64,000 nucleotides of DNA from Halichondria panicea (GCF_963675165.1 NC_087380.1:6580071-6644070), one strand, 5' to 3'; positions 23,590 to 37,153 are shown, counted from the stretch's first letter. Program-made: numbers and translations. The notes: generated by a model not told the origin, from the letters alone.

Positions 23590-26245
23590 CTATTTGCTAT
23601 CAATTGTTACAGCGTTACTATTCATCGTTACTGTAGGGGGTACGTCATACGTTTGTTTATTTTTAGAGTCCTTAGCTTTTCTGAAGATTACCGTAAACAG
23701 CCGTGGTCCAATAACACTGACTAATATCGTATAAGCTCCGAGAGTGGTTGTCAGGGCGATGAACGCATTTTGAAGGCTTTGAGCGGATCCAGTGAAGAAA
23801 TAAGAAACGAAAAACATGGTACAAATCATTAGTAGGATATACGCCGAGACGCAGATAGTTTTTGACTCGTTAAAGTTGGCAGGACTCTTAAACGTCATGG
23901 TGCCTATAGCACCACAGTGATTAGAATAAGGACAGCCTCGAACAAAACTGAAACAATGAAACCCAGAATTGGTTCAGCCTCACAAGTAATGATAATTTCT
24001 GGTTGAGAGTTGAGATTCATTGTGTTAAGTTGTACTTCACGCAAGACATTGGGATTTACAATAGTGACTGAAAGTAACACAATAACCATTTGACTGCACA
24101 TAATCAAAAGAGAAGAGAGAACTTGGTGATACCACTGAACACATTTCCGCTTTTTTGTTAGTGATGTCTCAAAGACAAAGATTCGAGTGATTCTAATCAC
24201 CTTGATTAGCAAAGATCCGTTCATTAGTGAGAAACAAAACCACAACAAGATTCGCTGCAGAACACAAATTGTTAGAGATGGCGGAGATAAGTAGACAAAG
24301 CTACTTACGAAGCTGCTAGCTGCACCAATTAGAACTAGTATAACAGATTCTCGACTGGAAGCCCTAATAACAGGTGAGTTCCAAAACACTGCCAGCAATA
24401 CAACGGCTACGATCAACAGGATTATACCGAGGACAGATCCAGCTGAAACCACAATAGCAAAAGGCTGACTGAATGACAAAAATACTTTGGGTATCTCGAC
24501 ACAACTATTACTTCCAACAGTTGGAGTGTTACCCCACATTTCACCATACACAGAGCAATTACTGCAATTTAAAGCTAGCGAACTATTTGAAAACAGCTCA
24601 CCCAGGCAACTATCACAAAAACCACAGCACGCACCATCGATTCTGCGAATGTACTGGCCGGGAGCACAAGAACTACACACTGAGCTAACAGCCTCAGGGA
24701 TCATTTCTCTAGAAGAATCAAAAAATTGTACTGATGTGTCCTGACTTATATATATCTAAAGCATTGAGCTCACTCCACATTCCAATGTTCTCAAGGCTGT
24801 AGCTAATTTCACTTTGCTCGGTATTGGCTTGATAATTCGTTACTCTAAACGTAAAAGACTTTACGCTTCCCTCTTCGTTGAAAAATACACGATTGCCTGT
24901 CAAACTAGTAAAATTCACATTTGCTACATACTGTAATAAATTCGATCGATCAAACGTTCCATTCTGGCCATTACATGAACTCGTCTCTCTATTCCAGACA
25001 ACAGGGGACCCGCAGATGTCATTCAAATAGTTCTGGAGGGCATGAGCATATGTGTACACCGCATCGATCACCAATGATACAAACAAATCATCACTGCCAG
25101 CTGTCACTACGTCTAGTGGACAATCTTCACCGGAGCAATTGAAAAATGTGTGGAACTCGGGAAACCACGGATCTCGTAAATTTTTCCCCTGTACGATACT
25201 TGAATAGTAGGTATGGAACGAATTAGCATGATTGAAACGGGCAAAACTCCAAAGAAACCGGACACTATATTCGGAGGAAATTCGTTGGCCAGTTGCGTCC
25301 AGCCACTGCTACCTATCCAGGTGAAGTGCCGTGTTGTGACATTTTCAAGGTGTTTGAATAGTTCTTGTACATGCTGTCGGGTAGAGTAAAACACCACAAC
25401 ATTTGCTGTTGATCTTGAAAGTTTATCTGCTATTTTTTGATAATCAGATACAGTAGCTGTCTCATCAATGCCTTCGTTTAGATCTATACATATGCCTATT
25501 TCACCAGCTATCCTTACTAGACTATCAATCCCAAAGCGGCCATAAGTGTTTCGAGAAAATATTGTTGAAATGTAAGTCCAACCGAAATGCTGAATCACGT
25601 CAATAATAGCTTGTACCTCCAATGAATCTGAAGGTACGGTCCGAAAAAATATGGGTATCGCTCCCTATCTCCAAGAATATCTGAGGTAGAAGCAAAACTG
25701 ACTTGAGGGTCTGTAAATAAACGGGTAAGGCCAGCTACGGGAATTGATACAGAGCTAGATGCTGCTCCCACAAGACCAAAGGTGGTTAGAGTAGTTGTGT
25801 TCGCGACCGTTTGATTTATTGATTCACCAGCAGTTGCTGAGCACGTGCCTTGCATAGGTGTGATAATCAAATCGGCAGTTTCATCCAAACCAATCTGCTC
25901 AATAAAACAGGTGTCTCGAATATCATAACCAAGCGTAACATTCAATAGAAGATTTGGGTCAGAGTTGATGGTATCCAGTGCAAAGAGCATGGCCTCTACA
26001 ATGTTTATACGATTGAAGTGTTCACAGTACCCCCTGGAATGCACAGGAAATAGCCCACCGAGGATAAAATCAGCATTTCTAGTCTCTCTCATGCCTCTGA
26101 TTCTAGTCCCAGCGCCACTGGTATCAGCCGGCCCAAAGGCAATAGCCTCAGGTGGTGCATCGTTGTTGTACTGAGTGGTTGCACTAGTGAATATTGGGAA
26201 ACTTGCAGCTAGTAGCACAAAGACAGCAATAGCTTGACCAGTCAT
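23590..26245 (-). pseudogene. mGluR-like family C GPCR, frameshifted copy B
   Basis: Inverted, highly similar copy of the receptor at 4113-6695. This copy retains the N-terminus: a signal peptide (MTGQAIAVFVLLAASFPIF) precedes the flytrap domain, cysteine-rich linker and seven-helix region, all apparently in one exon. Compared with copy A it has four breaks: one T missing from a run near 25644-25649, one base missing near 25232, four extra bases near 24745-24758 (TATA expansion) and two extra near 23904 that create a stop. Copy A is intact at each of these sites and copy B is intact where copy A is broken. The ligand-type residues (GAASSSVSI and the STSDILGD segment) are still readable. Pseudogene by sequence. 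Confidence 0.85.
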
Positions 26246-26459
26246 AGTCTCTCAAACAACAGGTACAATTTGTTATTGGATAATCATGAAAAACAGTATA
26301 TACACAGGATGTTATGTTATAGGAGTGACAGTTATCATATCGTGTCATGCTTCTACTTCTAAACTGCTATGGAATTAGCTTTTCAGTAAACACTATGTGA
26401 AGCCAGTTACCATGCAAAGAAACAATCAAACGCATAGAAAATACAGGTGACCATGGCGG

Positions 26460-26688
26460 TAGCCTCGAGACCAGCCGTTCATTATCTGAAAGAACGCCTA
26501 GTCAAGTTCCAATGTACAACTTGTCGAGCTGAGTCAGCGTTTTACAGCATCATAATGATATTCATGGGTAATACACCTTCTGCAGGCAATTATCGGTCCA
26601 TGAAATTCCTGGACCAATTAGACAAGTTGTATACATTGGAACTTGACCAGGCGTTCTTTCAGAAAACAAACGGCTGGTCTCGAGGCTA
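26460..26688. mobile_element. 229-bp foldback element, TAGCCTCG family
   Basis: Starts TAGCCTCGAGACCAGCCG and ends CGGCTGGTCTCGAGGCTA. The inverted repeats continue with gaps for about 60 bp (GTTCTTTCAG and GTCAAGTTCCAATGT complements). Flanking 9-mers CCATGGCGG and CCGTAACGG match at 6 of 9 positions, suggesting an aged target duplication. The open frame read through it is not a gene. Confidence 0.8.
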
Positions 26689-26873
26689 CCGTAACGGTAT
26701 GTAATTTCTAAGTAATGCTTACACGACATAGTTGACATTTATATACAATCAAGAATCTTGCTCCTCACTAGTAGTAGCTATGAACAACTACATGTACACA
26801 CGTGTCTAACAATGCAGGGTATGTTAAATTCATAGCTTCCAAACTCACTCCTACATGATACTGATTGTATATA

Positions 26874-27010
26874 GAGCGGGTAATTTTCTTTGGTACAAAT
26901 TTTCGTATAAAAAATATTAAATTATACGCTCAGGATAGTGACGTAGAACCTAGACGTAGTTTTAAACGAAAAAAATGAAAACTTCCACCATATGAAAACC
27001 GCATACAGCG
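26874..27010. mobile_element. AGCGGGTAATTTTC-family inverted-repeat element (empty site)
   Basis: Left end TATAGAGCGGGTAATTTTC; the right end is degraded (CATATGAAAACCGCATACAG). It is the same family as 45939-46836. It preserves the uninterrupted version (GGATAGTGACGTAGAACC) of the site where that copy has been invaded. Confidence 0.65.
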
Positions 27011-28082
27011 GGAAATTTTCGTGAAGTAGGTGCAAAATTTTGCTTTTTTTGAAGGCAGACAGAATACACGAAAATTAAACTGGATAAACTCACACGCACC
27101 GGTATTTCACATGCAAAACTATTGGTGGGTGTGATTTCCTGGTATTAAAACTCAAATATTAAAACCCACGAGCTGATGGTTTTGGAGCCAAATAGCGAAA
27201 ATTTGTACCTGCAAAAATCTCCCATTTCCTGCTAGCCTAGAGAAATACCCAAGCATTAGCAAACTTGTATTACGCAAGCTATAGGTTGTTATTTGAGCAC
27301 CATTGTCTACTTCCACCACCCAACCAAAAGCATTTTCACATTGGGCAGGGAATATACACTTGTTTTGAATACATAAAATTATACGAAGTACAGTAGCAGG
27401 AGGAAATCTCAGCTGTTATTCTCAGGGGCTAAGCAGCTTTCAATAACTTAAATTGCACACAGTGCACAGATATTTAATTATCTGACATGCACACTTACAG
27501 ACCTTACCTGACCTCAATTGAGCACAGTTGTAATGGCTAAGTGAGAAAATGCATGAAGCTAGTGCTGCCTAGCTATACGAGCGATCTGTACACACATCTA
27601 CATTGATAACAGTCTATACAATTAAAGTGATCACTTCTGCATGAGGAGACATGTTGAAAGGGTAACATTTGGTTGTGAGATAATAACACCCACTTCCTAT
27701 TTTAATACTTCACACGCTCATGTTTACCACAAGCACATTAACTAAGTTATAGACATTTAAATTTGATATACAGTGAGTTTACATTAGCTCACAAAAACAA
27801 CCATAGAAACGTAATCAATTATTGTATTACAGAAGTGCCTATAATAGATGTTTGGCGACACTTCTCATGTAATAACGTACATTATAGGGGGAAAGTAAAA
27901 ATGACATTTTAGAGGGGACTCCATGGAATGTACTATACTGGAAGATTCACCTAAAAATAGCATTTCATTTACTTTAAAAGCCATAGATTAAATTGATAGC
28001 CATGCATACTCATAATATAGAGAAAAGAAGAATACAGCGACCATCAAACAGAGAAATAATTTAACTCTATCTACTGAGAAAC

Positions 28083-29049
28083 ATGTTTACACTATCAGTA
28101 ACAATCTCCTCTCTACTCTTGCTAACGCTCGGCTCCCAGCTGGCAGAGAGTTGTCCGTGTCACACAAGAAGAGCGACAGTGATGTCAGTCAACCCGACCA
28201 ATGCATCAGTAGCCATCATTGATGTGATTAGCGGGATTGAAGCTACAAATAGACTTGTGGTAAGTGCAAACGTAACTACTGTAATTCTTTATTATATTCG
28301 CTGCAATTTTAATACAAATTACTTCGCCAATAACTCTGGAGTGCATTTCAAACTGTGTGTATATATTATTTCTTTACTAGGGAAGTACCATTGTCCAGAA
28401 GATACCACAAATAGTTTACGATGTGGACAATCTGACTCGTCCAGCACAAGAAGTAATGTCCAGCTTAGCAACACTGCAACAATATGTCACCATGATCACA
28501 ACTCTTCAAAACAGCGGACTAAACAGCACAGAGCTGGAGCTGTACAAATTGCTACTGCATGCCATACTAAAGGACTCCTGTGAATGGGTAGGAAAATGCA
28601 CACACTTACAGGCTGTAATCAGGCTAATAATTATAAGAGGCTACAATTATGCAGAAGCTAAACCATGCATGGCCGGCCATCATGCAAATAGACCGTTAAT
28701 GATTTATCAAATCTAAATTTAGATATCTTATACCATATTGGTAGCAAGCATTGTCTCAGAATGCACACAATTACAATCACTCACTCTGCAGCTTAACTCA
28801 TACGAAGGAGTTTCCATCGACTGCACTGAGGACCTTGAACACTTTATCCCGGTTCTCCTCTCTCTCGGCCTCCGAAACGAACTGAAGAAAATCGAGTGCT
28901 ACTTGAAAGGGTTCCCTGTGGCAGCTGATATCAAGTCCACACCCGACATATGGGTGGATAGGGAGATTGAGCCTCAGGGCATCAGGTGTGGGTTCTGCAA
29001 TAGGAAGATGGTTAATCTACATTGTCCAAGCTGTCAAGCTGACAAATAA
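28083..29049 (+). CDS. Small secreted protein, three exons, function unknown
   Basis: Exons 28083-28259, 28381-28587 and 28723-29049 give 236 aa with all junctions in phase 0. A clear signal peptide (MFTLSVTISSLLLLTLGSQL, cleavage near AES) precedes a short CPC motif and a variable region with several N-glycosylation sequons (NAS, NLT, NST). The C-terminus has two CxxC pairs, CGFC and CPSC, spaced 11 residues apart like a zinc ribbon or disulfide knuckle, next to the end CQADK. I do not recognise a family. The third exon's acceptor (AAATTTAG) has a weak polypyrimidine tract, so that boundary is the weakest part. It lies head-to-head with the receptor copy at 26245, with transposon-rich sequence between. 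Confidence 0.65.
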
Positions 29050-29489
29050 TTCGGAGTCAACAGTGTGATGGAATAATCTAACCAATAATCAAAGCTGTAT
29101 ATATGTAGAGTTAAGATCTATAGCTAGAAATATAAATCACAGGTATCTAACGTAGCTTGTTTATTTATACGTAGTTATAGATTGCAAACTTATTATCCAG
29201 GCATAGCAATAACCTCTTTTTTTTATACCATTCTCTCACTTATAATTTTATGTACATGATCATGATCGCTTACACAGTCAGTGCAATAATAACAGTACAA
29301 TCCAATGTCATGTAAATAGGATACTGAAGTGCTGCATGACCGCTCGTTTAGCTACATACGCCCCCTCTTTTTTCTGCCACGTGGGTGCCTTTGCAGGAGG
29401 AGTGGTCACATCAGTGTTTCTCTGGGTACAGGTAATACAGCCAGAGTACAGGCTAGCACTGAATGTTCATATAGCACCGCAGACTAATA

Positions 29490-32218
29490 ATGGTAAGTAA
29501 AACTGCTTCCCTCCTAGACTCTAAACCAGATCTAATTGCTCTTGTAATGTTAATCTATTGTATTTCTAAAGTTGGTGATGATCAACACTGTACTGATTTG
29601 ATTTGCTTTCTCTGTACGTACATTTAGTTACCTTTGTCGCTGTTGAAGGCTGCTCAAGGCCATCCCATGGTGCGTTACATTTATATCACATCTATCAAGC
29701 ACTTTTCAGGCTGGTATAGGTCCTAGTAACTAGCTTATATGATTGTATTAAAGACAAATGGGGTTTTCCAATTTTAAAATGTGTGGTGCAATTCAGGTAG
29801 AGGTATCGTGACATATGTGAAACGGTCATTTAAAGTGGAATGTCTATATGGGACATTTCTGTTAGCTTGGTAAAGGCGGCTGCACAAATAAGTCAATTTT
29901 AAAACAAATTTACGTGCTTAGTAGAATACGATACAAATTTGCAAGAATGATGCCTACACAATTTTGGAAGCATTCACAAGTACATATAATTACTATCACT
30001 GCAGCTTGTGGAGCTGAAGAATGGAGAGACATACAACGGCCATCTTGTCAACTGTGACAACTGGATGAACATTCAACTAAGAGAAGTCATCTGCACCTCC
30101 CGAGTGAGTTCACACCCCCTCCCACACACACACACACACACACACCAGGGCTGCATTGAGGGGGGTAATTCGCCCCCCCCCTAGGATCTGGCAGATTGTA
30201 CTGCTATACTGGCATTTGTACTGCTATAATTCTGATGACTTCGCCCCCCCCTACATTTTTCATTTGCCCAATTCGCCCAATTTGCCCCCCCCTGATCCAA
30301 AATCCTGGATGCAGCCCTGCACACTCACACCCTCCCCCACACCCACCCACCCACCCTCCCCCATTAACAGTTAGCAATTAAGGTGTACAGAAATATCAGG
30401 CCATGTACACCATCATTATGTCTAGTTAGGCTCTTCATTTTATTATACACTACGTACCACACACACACCCGCCCACACACTCTAGGATGGCGACAGGTTT
30501 TGGAAGATGCCTGAATGCTTTATCAGAGGCAGCACGATCAAGTACCTCAGAATACCCGATGAGGTTAGTACATGTACAGTGTAGAAGTTTTTAGAACTGC
30601 ACGAGCCATTTAGTTAGGAAGGAACCATGGGGTCTTGATAAAGGGTAGCATTTGGGCTGAAACATTGTACATGTATAGATCTAGTTGGTTCTATACATCG
30701 TTATTATGTTGCCTATAAATATAATGTAGTACATGTAGAAAGTACACTTCATTTTCACAAATTATGTGAATGAACTTTGAACTTTGAACTTTGAGGGACT
30801 GAGTCCCAAGCTGTATAGTTTAGTACTGCATGGTAGGGAAAATCCCGTGTACAGAGTTTTGTTGTTGCATCTTTACTATGTAACGAACAGTCTACAGTCA
30901 TATACGAAATGTGTATCATTAAACCTAGGCTATAAAAGTATCTGAGCATTAGAGAAGAAATCCTTGTAACATGGTCAAGTATTTTGGTTATTAATACGTG
31001 TAGTTACAGCAACGTCTTGTACATAGCGTATCACATGATGTCATGTGTCTATATCTTTGGTCGATACTTAATAGTTTGGATGGCATTGTTAACATTACTT
31101 TATGTAGCCTTTTAGGAGCCCCCCATTCATCACATGTGTGATAGCTAGCTAGGTTTAATTCCACCATACTTGTTTTAATTTATTTCAGAAAACACTATGT
31201 ACTCTAGACTACAGCTATTTTTTTGTAGCGGATAAAGGTTGCTATGTAATAATGTGATGTGTTATATGAAATCCACCTTATGAGGAGAAGCTTGATTGGC
31301 CTGGTAGCTAAGGATACTCCATTACCTCACTTCCTGGCTAGCTACATATACTGATGATGTAATGCATTACATCATCAGAACCATCCCTGTGTGAAGGTAT
31401 GTCCTCCGTTATTGCCTGTTGGCCTACACTCTATTGTTGGGTAATTACTGAGGGTCTTCACCAGCCAATATCTATTTCAACATTTCAGCCAACACAAAAC
31501 ACTTGGATGAAAGCAGGTCGATGGAGCTCCGTTTTTCAGACATAATAATTATGTAACCATATATAGCTTGTTATCGACTTAAGTGGAACTCTGTTTGTTT
31601 TACGTTTTTACACCAAAACAAACATGATCTCTATTATGTGTGTACTGTTTTGCACTGTTTGTGAAATTCCTCTAGCTAGGGTGTGTTTGGTTAACAACGT
31701 TTGTATCCATAGCAACACGGTAATTATAGTTAAGCAGAATTCTTGTAAGTGGCCCTCTAGTTCACACATGAGTCAACAGCTGAGGGACCACCCTCTTCTC
31801 ACATGTCTCGTAGATTGAGTTAGTGATTACCCTTTGGATAAATAAAGTACCTGTTTTCGTGAGATGTTTCTCTACAAGTAATAATGTTGTGTGTCCGTCA
31901 TGGATCGATGGTGCAATGTTAAATTCCCATAATACCATGCTGCCTCTCATTTGCTGCCTCTCATTTGCAAGCAATTTCACCGTTTACTGATTTACCGTTT
32001 GTAAGTTAATATCCATCCGCTGTTTTGAACACATGACGTAGCTACACAATGTTGTTTGTTTTGTGTAATCAAATGTTCGGCATGTCATCTGGAAGTGTAG
32101 GACAAATAGCTCTAACAATACATGTATAAACCTACTTCTAATTAAAATACACGTGTATTTGTATGCATACCTGGAGACTTGCATGGACACTGCTCCGACT
32201 CTGCAGTAACCCCCCTCC

Positions 32219-32298
<80 letters not shown>

Positions 32299-35200
32299 AT
32301 CGATATGGTGAAAGAAGAAACCTTCATGCCAAGGAAGTCTGGAAGGGGTGGGGCTGGTAAGTCACATGACCCAGAACAAAGATATGGCCAGGGGGGGTGG
32401 GGGTGGCAGAACAAAAGATTGTTGATTGTATTCGGTATCAGGCCCTAACAGCTAAGTGTCGACATGTGCATGCAAGCTTGTCATTACGTAACACAATGAG
32501 CAGAATGAATGGAATGAAGCCTATAAAAATGTAGGTCACAATAATTAGTCTTCTAATTATTGTCAACATTTACACTGCACCCTGGATGTACGTGACTCGC
32601 GTTACTATGCAACTAAGCTGATCAATCAAGTATGAAAGCCTATCCGCAAGCTTTGCATACTGCGCATACGTGGTACCTAGCACAATATGAGCTCAGTGCA
32701 TGGTACTGGTTTGGCATGTGGTCACGCAATTCTCTGTGTACACCTATTTTCCTGTTTTTGAAAAGCAAGCTGACGATTTGACAATTCACGTTTCATGTTA
32801 GCATTCTTGATGAGATTCTAGGAGATCATGTTAACTAGTCAGCATGTCGATGAACATAGTTATGATACGCTTCTCTACCCAAAAAGTCCCTGCCGATTTT
32901 CTTCCTAGCTACAGTCGATGTAACGTACAATAGTAAATAGCTAGCCCATAGATCTAGATAGGTGTAAGCCGGTTAGCCGTCAATAATAATTTACAGCTGT
33001 TTATTTAAGACAAGGAATTTTCCAGGAGACCTCATTTTCCTCTACCTAATTTAGGACCATTCATGCAGTGGTTCTTCTTAAGGTGGTGTGTGTAAAATGA
33101 GCTAACCTGTTGATCTAGGCACCAAGTTGCCACTCTGCCCCAGGAACCATCTACGTGTTGAGAGCTGCCCCGTTGGAATGCAATTAAAACACATCACTGT
33201 AATGCGTGGGCGGTATGGTTGAGCCTCCCCCAGTTCCTACTCTAGAGCTCTAACAGTACAGTAAGGTAAATGGCGTAGATGGTAACACTAGCTCTCACCA
33301 CGGTAGCTGCCCCTTTCCTGAGAGTGCGGAAAAAGGAAGTGTACTCTTTAGTTTATAATTATCTAGTCTTCAGTATACCAAGATGTTTATTTTATAGCTT
33401 GGAATTTTCCCATGGCATGTTTGTTTAAGCACTTCTTGTACAGCTTCTCAACCTGCACATATGCTTGGTATCCAGCAACCAGTAGCTGCAGCTGTGACAA
33501 TGTGGCCACTCTACAGCTACTCATTACCTATAAAAGTGCACTGGAAATTAAGTCACAGGTTTTAAAATTGCATTGGTATTACTAGCTATTTCTGATTCGA
33601 CCTCAAGTTAAACTTTGCTGTGTTATAGGTCAGACATAGCATTCACACCTCATAAAAGTGTCTCCATCTGCACTGCACACATTCAATATTAATACTCCAA
33701 CCAACCCCTCTAACTGCTGTTTGGGTCTAATATCAACTGTGGTCCCTTTTGAAGTGTCCAGAGCTCAAGTGCAATTTGCTAAAAATTAATAGATAATTTA
33801 ATGCTATGTGTATGTGCCTATACTGTGGTCACTGTAATTATTATCAGTTAGCCTTATAATGAAATTTTATTGCCTGCATATTTACGCTAATATGTTTTGA
33901 TGATTTGATCTGTATAGAAGCTCTGTATACCTAATCGTTGTTTGCATGCACATTAATTATGACTGCATGCCGGGAACAGTGGGGAGAGTTAATCCTGAAC
34001 ATTAGGTATGCTTTTGATGGCTCATGTTTCTAAACTTTTCTGGGTTTTTTCTCATAACGAGTTTTTTCTCATAGCAAAAACAAATTGCCACACACACCTC
34101 ACACTAATTATCACTGCCACACACACTCTGCACACACCTCATCACACACATCACTGCCACATACACACGCACTCCTCACACCTCGCACACATCACTGCCA
34201 CATGCACACACACTCCTCACACCTCACACACATCACTACCACACGCACACACACACACTAGGAGGCCATAGGGGACGAGGAGGAAGAGGAGGTGAGTGTA
34301 TGATGTAATACACATGTATATACGTGGGTACTGTTCCTGTGTACTCTGTACTCACACTCTGCACTTGCTACTGTCAACAAATTCTATACATCTGTAGCCA
34401 CAATAAATTCCCATTTATTTTAATTAGATTACCCATGCATGCATTTTAACAATTATAATATTTATAGGTTCGTACTCTATTGATTAGAGTTTGTTATTAA
34501 TAGCATGTAGTTGGTTGTTACCATTTCTCACTGTCCTCTACTCTATATTTGAAATGCAAACTTTGGTCGATACACAACATTGGATATCAAAATTCAATTA
34601 TGCTAGGAGCCATAACTTAAGGCTCATCTTGCGTGAGTAGCTTTGATGCTCTGTGAAAGTTTACAAGCTTGTTACGAAAGTCTATAAAATTGGAATGTGT
34701 TTGTTGATCAGCTAGTGTCTGTCCACCCACTTACTGAGCGAGTGTCGCTGTTTAGTTTGTTTCTATTGGAAGTTAACTGCTTTGTAATTACTCTTGTAAT
34801 GAATCGTCTGTTATTATGTGGGATGCAATATTTACTATACTCAGTCTCTCCATGTACTTACTAGGAATAATTGCGAATAGTATTTGCAGGATGTTTGCAT
34901 TGTAATACCCCACTGGTTGGGGGCTGCCAGTTATTTAGAAAACTCAAGACTCAACAGTGCATTTGAATAAGTGTGTTGGGGTGTTTATGACACGAAGATA
35001 TTCTATTACCTCATTTGAATGTGTTTAAGGAACTATAACCAATATGAAAACAGTCAATTGTTCGTCTATTTTAAGGGACCACTTGAAAGGTTGTTTTCAT
35101 TCCAACTATATCCTTGTGACAGTGAAACCCTGTCTCTTGTGGTCATTCTGTACGCAGGTCACCCTTCTAGCTAGATTAATGGCCTCCATAGCATGTGTTT

Positions 35201-36143
35201 CTGGCCACTTCTTTATTGCTAAGAGAGTTGAGCTTGAGACAAAAGGTTGTAGCTAAGTTGACAGCCAATGTCGGTTCTTAATGACGATCATATTACAGAT
35301 AGGTATCACTGCATGCATGTACAAGTCATATGATATAGCCACTCGTTGAGCAATTTATTAATGAGCTTGTAATATGAGAAGTGTGTTACTTGGCACTTGG
35401 AAATAATGACTCACTCAATTTCTTTGTTGATGTTTGTCAAGTATGTCTGTTATTATAAATAAACTCTGCCTATGGACAATAATGAATAGGTAAACAACAG
35501 GTTTCCAATAAACACTTTTCGATAGTAACAATAGCTAAATAATGTGGGAGTTTATATACAGCATCAATTGAGCAATGCTTACTCGTTTAGGGAGTGGTGG
35601 TGTTAGACTAGTGGTGCTATTATATGTTGTCGTTGTGCCATGCTGAAATGTGCGTGCTTGACTCTGTAATAGGATAAGTGAGTCCCGTCTAATTATTGTT
35701 GATTAGAACAGTGCCTTTTGAGGTGGTATTGCCTGAGGGGCATACTTACATGATTGCACATGTATATAGCATTCCACGTGCTTGTGTTTGCCCTTGAGCT
35801 AATTCTCTGTGTACATTAATTGGCTTCGTCTCGACTGGAGTCATTCAGACCAAGGTATTAAGCAACCTGATCGATGTATTCCTTCCCACTGTTAAAGTAA
35901 GACAATCTGACTTAAAAAATGTTTACTTAATTGTTAGCTCATGATCCCTGGTACATTCTTATCCCTTAAAAGATACGTACACATGGTGATTTTATGATAT
36001 GCAGCCATGATTCTTGTTTTTGAAATACGAGTGTTATCATCATAATGATATGTGTTTCATTGGTAGAATATTGAATATTTGGTTCTCTCTATTTAGGAGG
36101 TGGCGGTAGAGGTCGCGGAGGTCCAGGGAGGAAGAGGCAATGA
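29490..36143 (+). CDS. LSM4: U6 snRNA-associated Sm-like protein LSm4
   Basis: Exons 29490-29492 (just the ATG), 29628-29669, 30005-30103, 30486-30563, 32296-32356, 34262-34291 and 36097-36143 give 119 aa. The protein starts [15 protein letters not shown]. Sm motif 1 contains the highly conserved [18 protein letters not shown]; Sm motif 2 is [14 protein letters not shown]. The tail is RG-rich ([22 protein letters not shown]). LSm4 is a subunit of the LSm2-8 ring that binds U6 snRNA 3' oligo-U in the nucleus and of the LSm1-7 ring in mRNA decay in the cytoplasm. Its RG tail is a typical arginine-methylation region. The length is close to that of animal orthologues with a shorter tail. Two introns are about 1.8-1.9 kb, long for this window, and exon 5 is preceded directly by a (CA)n tract. 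Confidence 0.97.
30146..30319. mobile_element. CAGGGCTGCA inverted-repeat element in LSM4 intron 3
   Basis: Ends are CAGGGCTGCATT and GATGCAGCCCTG with a C/G-tract-rich interior. The CAGGG terminus resembles hAT-type MITEs. The element sits in a CA-repeat tract, so the target duplication cannot be defined. Confidence 0.7.
32221..32295. repeat. (CA)n microsatellite at the LSM4 exon 5 acceptor
   Basis: About 37 CA units run straight into the acceptor CACACAG|GTGATC of LSM4 exon 5, taking the place of the usual polypyrimidine tract. Confidence 0.95.
34083..34257. repeat. Imperfect CA-rich minisatellite before LSM4 exon 6
   Basis: Repeats of the form CATCACTGCCACACACACTC(C/T)TCACACCTCACA, period about 33-35 bp, end in the acceptor of the 30-nt exon 6. 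Confidence 0.8.
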
Positions 36144-37153
36144 AAACGAGATCACATGACATTCACATGATTAGCTAGGACACATAATTATCTTTGTTCT
36201 CTTCTCTGTACATTATACATAGCAATTCCTTATTCTGCAGTTCTGTAATGATGATGTAATAATCATTATTTGTTATCTGTAATTTCATGATTTTGTAGTG
36301 TTTACACAGTCCTCTATTTAGCTATAATTATAGTTTATGCTTTTCGAGGCTGAATTTTAACTCTTGTCATGCCAGTGAGAGCTAATTATTATAGCGTTCT
36401 CACACCATCCATGTGAGCACCGCCTGAGGGTTCACTAATATTGCAAACAGCTGCAGATGGCCGCGAGAAAGCTGCCAACACAAGAAGCATTATATGCATA
36501 CCAACCTATTACAGAATTAGCTCAACAATGGCCATCCTAGTTAGTGGTCAAGACAGCTTATTAGTGAAGCATTGGCATTTCACATACAACACCAGCAACC
36601 GTCGCCACCACACTAGAGTTGTGTTACAAAACTGACCAAGGTCAACTGCATGCCCCAGGCTGTGCAGGGGAGCTGCTCGCTAACGCCCACGCGTATAATG
36701 CGCATGTATGTACACGTGTTGGTATGTCGCTTGCGGTTACCTTGTTGTGCATAATCAAGCTAGTTTGTTACTATAAATATGCCTGAAGGTTTAGTCTCTG
36801 TCAAGAAATTCCAAAGCTGACCAGCAAATTGAAGATCAACTCTTCTGTACTCACAGCTGAAAATCACTTGGAGTGCTAAATCAGAAGACTGTAACAAGGT
36901 GTCAACTCTGCAATAAAAAGGCGTGGAAATCAATTTTACAGTGAGTGCAGCATGCACCATGGGCATGCATGGATGTTGCAATGCTTATTTGGTTTTACAT
37001 GCATCTCATGCACTGCAGATCTCAGGTCTAGTTACGAAAATGTGTACGATTCTGCAGACTATATACACTGCACTGCGTATACTTTTTAGTTTGTTTTTCA
37101 TCCTATTTACGATATTTTCTCTACATATCTACACATGCAGATCTATTAACAAA
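36144..37153. other. Intergenic between LSM4 and TIKI
   Basis: No gene or repeat was recognised; this is the 3' flank of LSM4 and the presumed promoter of TIKI. Confidence 0.4.

Larger units (their letters stand above)
26246..28082. other. Intergenic with inverted-repeat elements
   Basis: Upstream region of receptor copy B and of the divergent gene at 28083. It holds the two elements listed separately. At 27400-27428 and 27640-27720 it holds blocks mirrored at 4035-4064 and 3710-3810. Confidence 0.5.

Noticed and set aside
26447-26704. 85-codon open frame on +
   Set aside because: It coincides with a TAGCCTCG inverted-repeat element and is explained by the palindromic arms.
30156-30381. Proline-rich open frames on +
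   Set aside because: They are produced by C-tracts in the CAGGGCTGCA element and a CA/CCC-rich stretch within an LSM4 intron.
32142-32448. Open frames of TH or CV repeats
   Set aside because: Translation of the (CA)n microsatellite at the LSM4 intron/exon border; the real coding part is only 32296-32356.
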